From Chloroflexota bacterium (GTDB taxonomy: Bacteria > Chloroflexota > Anaerolineae > Anaerolineales > UBA4823), in the NCBI GenBank assembly GCA_029782365.1, contig JAKOUW010000244.1, forward strand, positions 184,965 through 248,964: 64,000 bases of DNA. Reading direction: 5' to 3'. Shown here piece by piece: positions 61,318-64,000 of the stretch; position 1 is the first letter of the stretch, and each line of letters opens with the position of its first letter. The notes beneath the pieces were generated by a model. That model was given only the letters and a program-made list of their open reading frames with translations, did no database searches and was not told the DNA's origin. The position numbers and the translations under genes were made by a program.

Positions 61318-61382
61318 CTGCTAATATCTGATCATCTTGATTAAAATCCACCAGGGCCGCAATTACAGAAAGGAGTATCAAT

Positions 61383-62243
61383 GTGAATGCAAAGCTGCGA
61401 AACGGAATCATAATAGCCACTGTAGGTATTATATTAATTTTAGCGGGCATTACTGTGTTTTATTTATTTGTCAGCACGGCTTATAAACCGATTGAACAAC
61501 CCACGCCTGTCCTACCGCCAACCAAAATGGTCGTGGTTGCCTCAAGAGATATGGCTCTGGGCACATTAATCGCAGCCGGGGACCTGACATTGGTTGAAGT
61601 TCCTGAGAATATTATTCCTCGTGATGCGATCTTGGATATTGCTCTTGTCGTCAACCGCAGATTAAAATCTGCTGTGGTGGCGGGTGAAATGCTCCTTGAA
61701 CATAAATTAGCCAATCCGACGAATGTTAATCACGATATTGCTTATGAATTGCCTGATGATAAAGTATTAATGGCTTTCTTGCCATCAGATTTGATGACAA
61801 GCCTGAGCATTTTGGAACGTGGGGATATTGTGGATATTTTAGTGACTATGCCCGTGCCTGTTGAAGTGACGAATCAGCAACCACTGAATAATCAAACCGG
61901 TACAAATCAGCCGCAAACAGAAGTCAGAACTTTTACATTTGATGCCATGCAGAAAGTCTCGATTACAGCCATTGTTGCTGATATTCAAACCCAAGGCGAG
62001 GCTCAACCTGCTGTGCCTAACGCACCAACCCCTACACCTGCGCTTTCAGCGATAAAGATTAAGGCTTTACTCCTGGCACTATCTCCACAGGATGCGCTTT
62101 TGTTAAAGAATTTGAAGGATACAGGAGCCATCTTCGACTTAGTTCTAAGGTCGCCAACCTCCGAGGCACTCTTTGAGACAACGCCAATTCTCACTGAATA
62201 TATCCGAGATCGTTATGGCCTGGAAATTCCCCGCCAACCTTGA
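61383..62243 (+). CDS. cpaB: Flp pilus assembly protein CpaB (RcpC)
   Basis: 286 residues, GTG start with AAGGAG upstream. One membrane anchor at ~8-30, then the SAF domain VVVASRDMALGTLIAAGDLTLVEVPENIIPRDAI and VVNRRLKSAVVAGEMLLEHKL. The C-terminal ~130 residues have the RcpC-like VLMAFLPSDLMTSLSILERGDIVDILV and an Ala/Pro linker. It is thought to gate the pilin channel of the outer envelope in Tad systems. First gene of the pilus operon. Confidence 0.9.
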   Translation: MNAKLRNGIIIATVGIILILAGITVFYLFVSTAYKPIEQPTPVLPPTKMVVVASRDMALGTLIAAGDLTLVEVPENIIPRDAILDIALVVNRRLKSAVVAGEMLLEHKLANPTNVNHDIAYELPDDKVLMAFLPSDLMTSLSILERGDIVDILVTMPVPVEVTNQQPLNNQTGTNQPQTEVRTFTFDAMQKVSITAIVADIQTQGEAQPAVPNAPTPTPALSAIKIKALLLALSPQDALLLKNLKDTGAIFDLVLRSPTSEALFETTPILTEYIRDRYGLEIPRQP

Positions 62244-62287
62244 TTAAGCAATATGTTGTTTCCTAAAATTAAAGGATAAGGTAACCT

Positions 62288-63547
62288 ATGAATACTGCAG
62301 ACAACCCGATCCGTGTTGCTGTGATATGTGATAACGAAACTTTGCGGCAGCAAATCCAATCGGCGCTAGAGTCCCAATCTGAATTTCATTACCTTGATAC
62401 CTTCGGGGTTTCGGAGCGATTAATTCGGGATTTAAGAGCGGTTTACCCTGAAGTGATTCTGACTGATTTTAAAGTGGGCGGCGAGCCAACACTTGATTTA
62501 ATCGACGATCTGCAGCTTCAATTTCCTGAAGCGCGCATCGTTTCCATTTTGCCGAATCAGGATCCAATACTAGCCCAACAAGTTATGCTTGCCGGAGCAC
62601 AGGCTTTCATTGTGCAACCATTTACCCAAATCAATTTGCAAAGCACCGTGAGGCGCGTACATGATTTGCGAATTCGCCATGTAACCACTCGAAGTGGACC
62701 TGAAAGACTTGCTGAAGCTACTCGTCCAGTAAAAATCATATCTGTATTCAGTCCTCGCGGTGGTACCGGATGTTCGACAGTGGCTACAAACCTGGCTTTG
62801 GCAATGTACGCGGCAACGAATAAACGCGTTTTATTATTTGAAGGGAAGCTTTTCTTCGGTCATCTGGATGTACTATTAAATATTCGAGCTCAAAATAACC
62901 TGGCAGATTTATTGCCACATGTTTCCAATATCGATGAAAGCCTTGTGAGGGACGTGATATCAATTCATTCGTCAGGTTTACAAGTGCTTACTGGACCGAG
63001 TAATTTGCAGGTAGCTCAAGGGATACGGCCGGATGATTTCTATAGTTTGTTGATGGGTGTACAAAAATTATTTGATTATGTAGTCATCGATGTGGGCAGT
63101 CAACTGAGTGACAATTCAGTTACGTTAATGGATTCTTCGGATAAAATTTTACTGGTTATCACACCAGATCTGGCAGCAATCCGAGACGCAACAAGATTTT
63201 TGCAATTAAGCCGGACATTAGGATACAACCAAGATAAATTAATGGTCATTCTTAACCGCGCAGGAATTATCGGCGGTGTTGAATCGAAAGAAATTGAGAC
63301 TGTTATGCGCCACAGTCTTGATGCGCAAATTCCTGAAGATGGCCCAAATTCATTGCGCAGCTTGAATAGAGGTATTCCCATCATAATGCGAGATTCGCGT
63401 AACCCTATTTCCAAAGCGATCCGAAAATTATCGGATACAATCCTGAGCTTACAGGTGATGGAATCTGCTTATGGAGGCGCATCCTCATTGGTACCATCTG
63501 ATCAATCTAACCGAGATGCGCTGATGGCATCCAGCCATTTTGGATAA
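62288..63547 (+). CDS. CpaE/TadZ-like protein (pseudo-receiver plus MinD-type P-loop)
   Basis: 419 residues. Residues ~8-125 are receiver-like (VAVICDNETLRQQI, VILTDFKVGG with D60 at the phospho-acceptor position). Residues ~148-400 are a MinD/ParA-type domain with PRGGTGCST (156-164), where the usual lysine of GKT is Cys162, as in CpaE/TadZ proteins with atypical P-loops. VIDVGSQLSDNS is the Walker B region. It likely sets pilus position at the membrane. 44 bases after cpaB. Confidence 0.85.
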   Translation: MNTADNPIRVAVICDNETLRQQIQSALESQSEFHYLDTFGVSERLIRDLRAVYPEVILTDFKVGGEPTLDLIDDLQLQFPEARIVSILPNQDPILAQQVMLAGAQAFIVQPFTQINLQSTVRRVHDLRIRHVTTRSGPERLAEATRPVKIISVFSPRGGTGCSTVATNLALAMYAATNKRVLLFEGKLFFGHLDVLLNIRAQNNLADLLPHVSNIDESLVRDVISIHSSGLQVLTGPSNLQVAQGIRPDDFYSLLMGVQKLFDYVVIDVGSQLSDNSVTLMDSSDKILLVITPDLAAIRDATRFLQLSRTLGYNQDKLMVILNRAGIIGGVESKEIETVMRHSLDAQIPEDGPNSLRSLNRGIPIIMRDSRNPISKAIRKLSDTILSLQVMESAYGGASSLVPSDQSNRDALMASSHFG

Positions 63548-63578
63548 AACGATCTTGAATGAATTACTGGAGTGATTT

Positions 63579-63842
63579 ATGCCTATAGGTCAAGAATTAC
63601 TCATCATAATAATATTAGGTGTAGTGATTGTAATCGCTTCAGGCCTAGCCGCATATGGCGTGATCAGCTCTTTGCTTGGTGGAGGTGGGGTTGACGAGCG
63701 CCTGCAAAGTTTTGCTGTCACGCAGGAAACGGCACCGAGTCTGGCAGTCCAACGAAATCGCAGGTCGAGAATTACCCAACTCAGGTGGAGGATCAATTCA
63801 CTATTAGGGTCTTATGCTAATTGGGAAAAGCCAGTGATTTGA
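63579..63842 (+). CDS. Short TadB-like N-terminal fragment
   Basis: 87 residues. One membrane segment at ~7-30 (LLIIIILGVVIVIASGLAAYGV), a GGGGVDERLQSFAV stretch, and a basic RRSRITQLRWRINSLLGSYANW. The order resembles the beginning of the type II secretion F-family protein TadB as I recall it from Anaerolineae pilus operons, but the rest of that protein (F domain, two or more membrane segments) is missing. The stop comes directly after SYANWEKPVI. A truncated or frameshifted gene is possible. Confidence 0.55.
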   Translation: MPIGQELLIIIILGVVIVIASGLAAYGVISSLLGGGGVDERLQSFAVTQETAPSLAVQRNRRSRITQLRWRINSLLGSYANWEKPVI

Positions 63843-64000
63843 TCTGCAGGAAATCTGGCTTACCCAACAAGCGGTTGATGTAAATACACAAGGTATGTGC
63901 GGTCAATTTGGAATACAGCCTGGTACACAGGCCCCAAAAAGTATGAGCGTGATTGATCTCAATTTGGAATATCTCCGAAAGCTGGTGGTTGACGGTTTCG
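63838..64000 (+). other. Open frame running off the window end after the TadB-like fragment
   Basis: After the stop at 63842 the frame starting at 63838 stays open to base 64000 (FDLQEIWLTQQAVDVNTQ..., QPGTQAPKSMSVIDLNLEY) without a ribosome site. It may be the first part of the next gene or a frame-shifted continuation. I do not recognise it. Confidence 0.3.

Noticed and set aside
61204..61382. Cyclic-di-GMP riboswitch in the cpaB leader
   Set aside because: No GEMM-type conserved core was visible; only the terminator-like hairpin could be supported.

Overview
The window reads as a gene-dense chromosomal piece of a moderate-GC bacterium, most likely Chloroflexota class Anaerolineae. This is inferred from the gene set: a sufCBD-sufS-sufU operon with a SufR-like regulator, a Cys-containing bS18, Tad/Flp pilus genes, envelope proteins with Thr-Pro-rich linkers, and a class III cyclase fused to a large ATPase/TPR module. 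No marker suitable for firm placement is present. I saw no insertion sequence, CRISPR array, phage block or rRNA; one tRNA-His was found.

Layout. 1-4.85 kb: the end of msrP, then two minus-strand envelope polysaccharide genes (a PTPS-related/O-antigen-ligase membrane fusion and a GT4 glycosyltransferase). 4.9-9.95 kb: a plus-strand operon of nucleotidyltransferase, B12-binding radical SAM enzyme, two methyltransferases and a nucleoside phosphorylase, probably a small specialised pathway. 10.1-14.4 kb: rnc-smc. 14.5-17.0 kb: a parvulin foldase and the rpsF-ssb-rpsR operon. 17.0-25.4 kb: the iron-sulfur assembly region. A SufT-like/SufR-like pair on the minus strand and sufC-B-D-orf-S-U-Rieske on the plus strand have promoters carrying the same palindrome at the same distance from the -35 box.

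25.4-31.9 kb is the most unusual part: a minus-strand operon of a zinc-ribbon membrane protein, a DUF2207-type membrane protein ending in a Cys-Ala repeat tail, a PqqD-like/radical SAM/SPASM enzyme, a GalE epimerase, a second PqqD-like/radical SAM homologue that has lost all cluster cysteines, and a methyltransferase. I read it as a candidate system that modifies the Cys-Ala tail. 32-38.3 kb: YtxH-like and other small membrane proteins, a 2-hydroxyacid dehydrogenase, a SprA-type HExxH protein beside a GDPHID-motif protein, phosphoglucomutase and ScpB. 38.3-45.5 kb: lipoproteins, a G5/propeller protein, a UDP-xylose-synthase-like enzyme, GtrA, a second propeller and a heparanase-like GH79 enzyme.

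45.6-50.3 kb: HtpG, a homocysteine S-methyltransferase and an ABC importer ATPase/permease pair with no binding protein beside it. 50.3-57.7 kb: a minus-strand operon of a cyclase-ATPase-TPR regulator, a hot-dog thioesterase, a DMSO-reductase-family molybdoenzyme and its fused FeS/membrane subunit. 57.9-61.0 kb: methyltransferase, N-acetylglucosamine kinase, a chagasin-like lipoprotein, tRNA-His and an HD-GYP protein. 61.2-64 kb: the start of a Tad/Flp pilus operon (cpaB, cpaE-like, a short TadB-like N-terminus) with a terminator-like hairpin in its leader.
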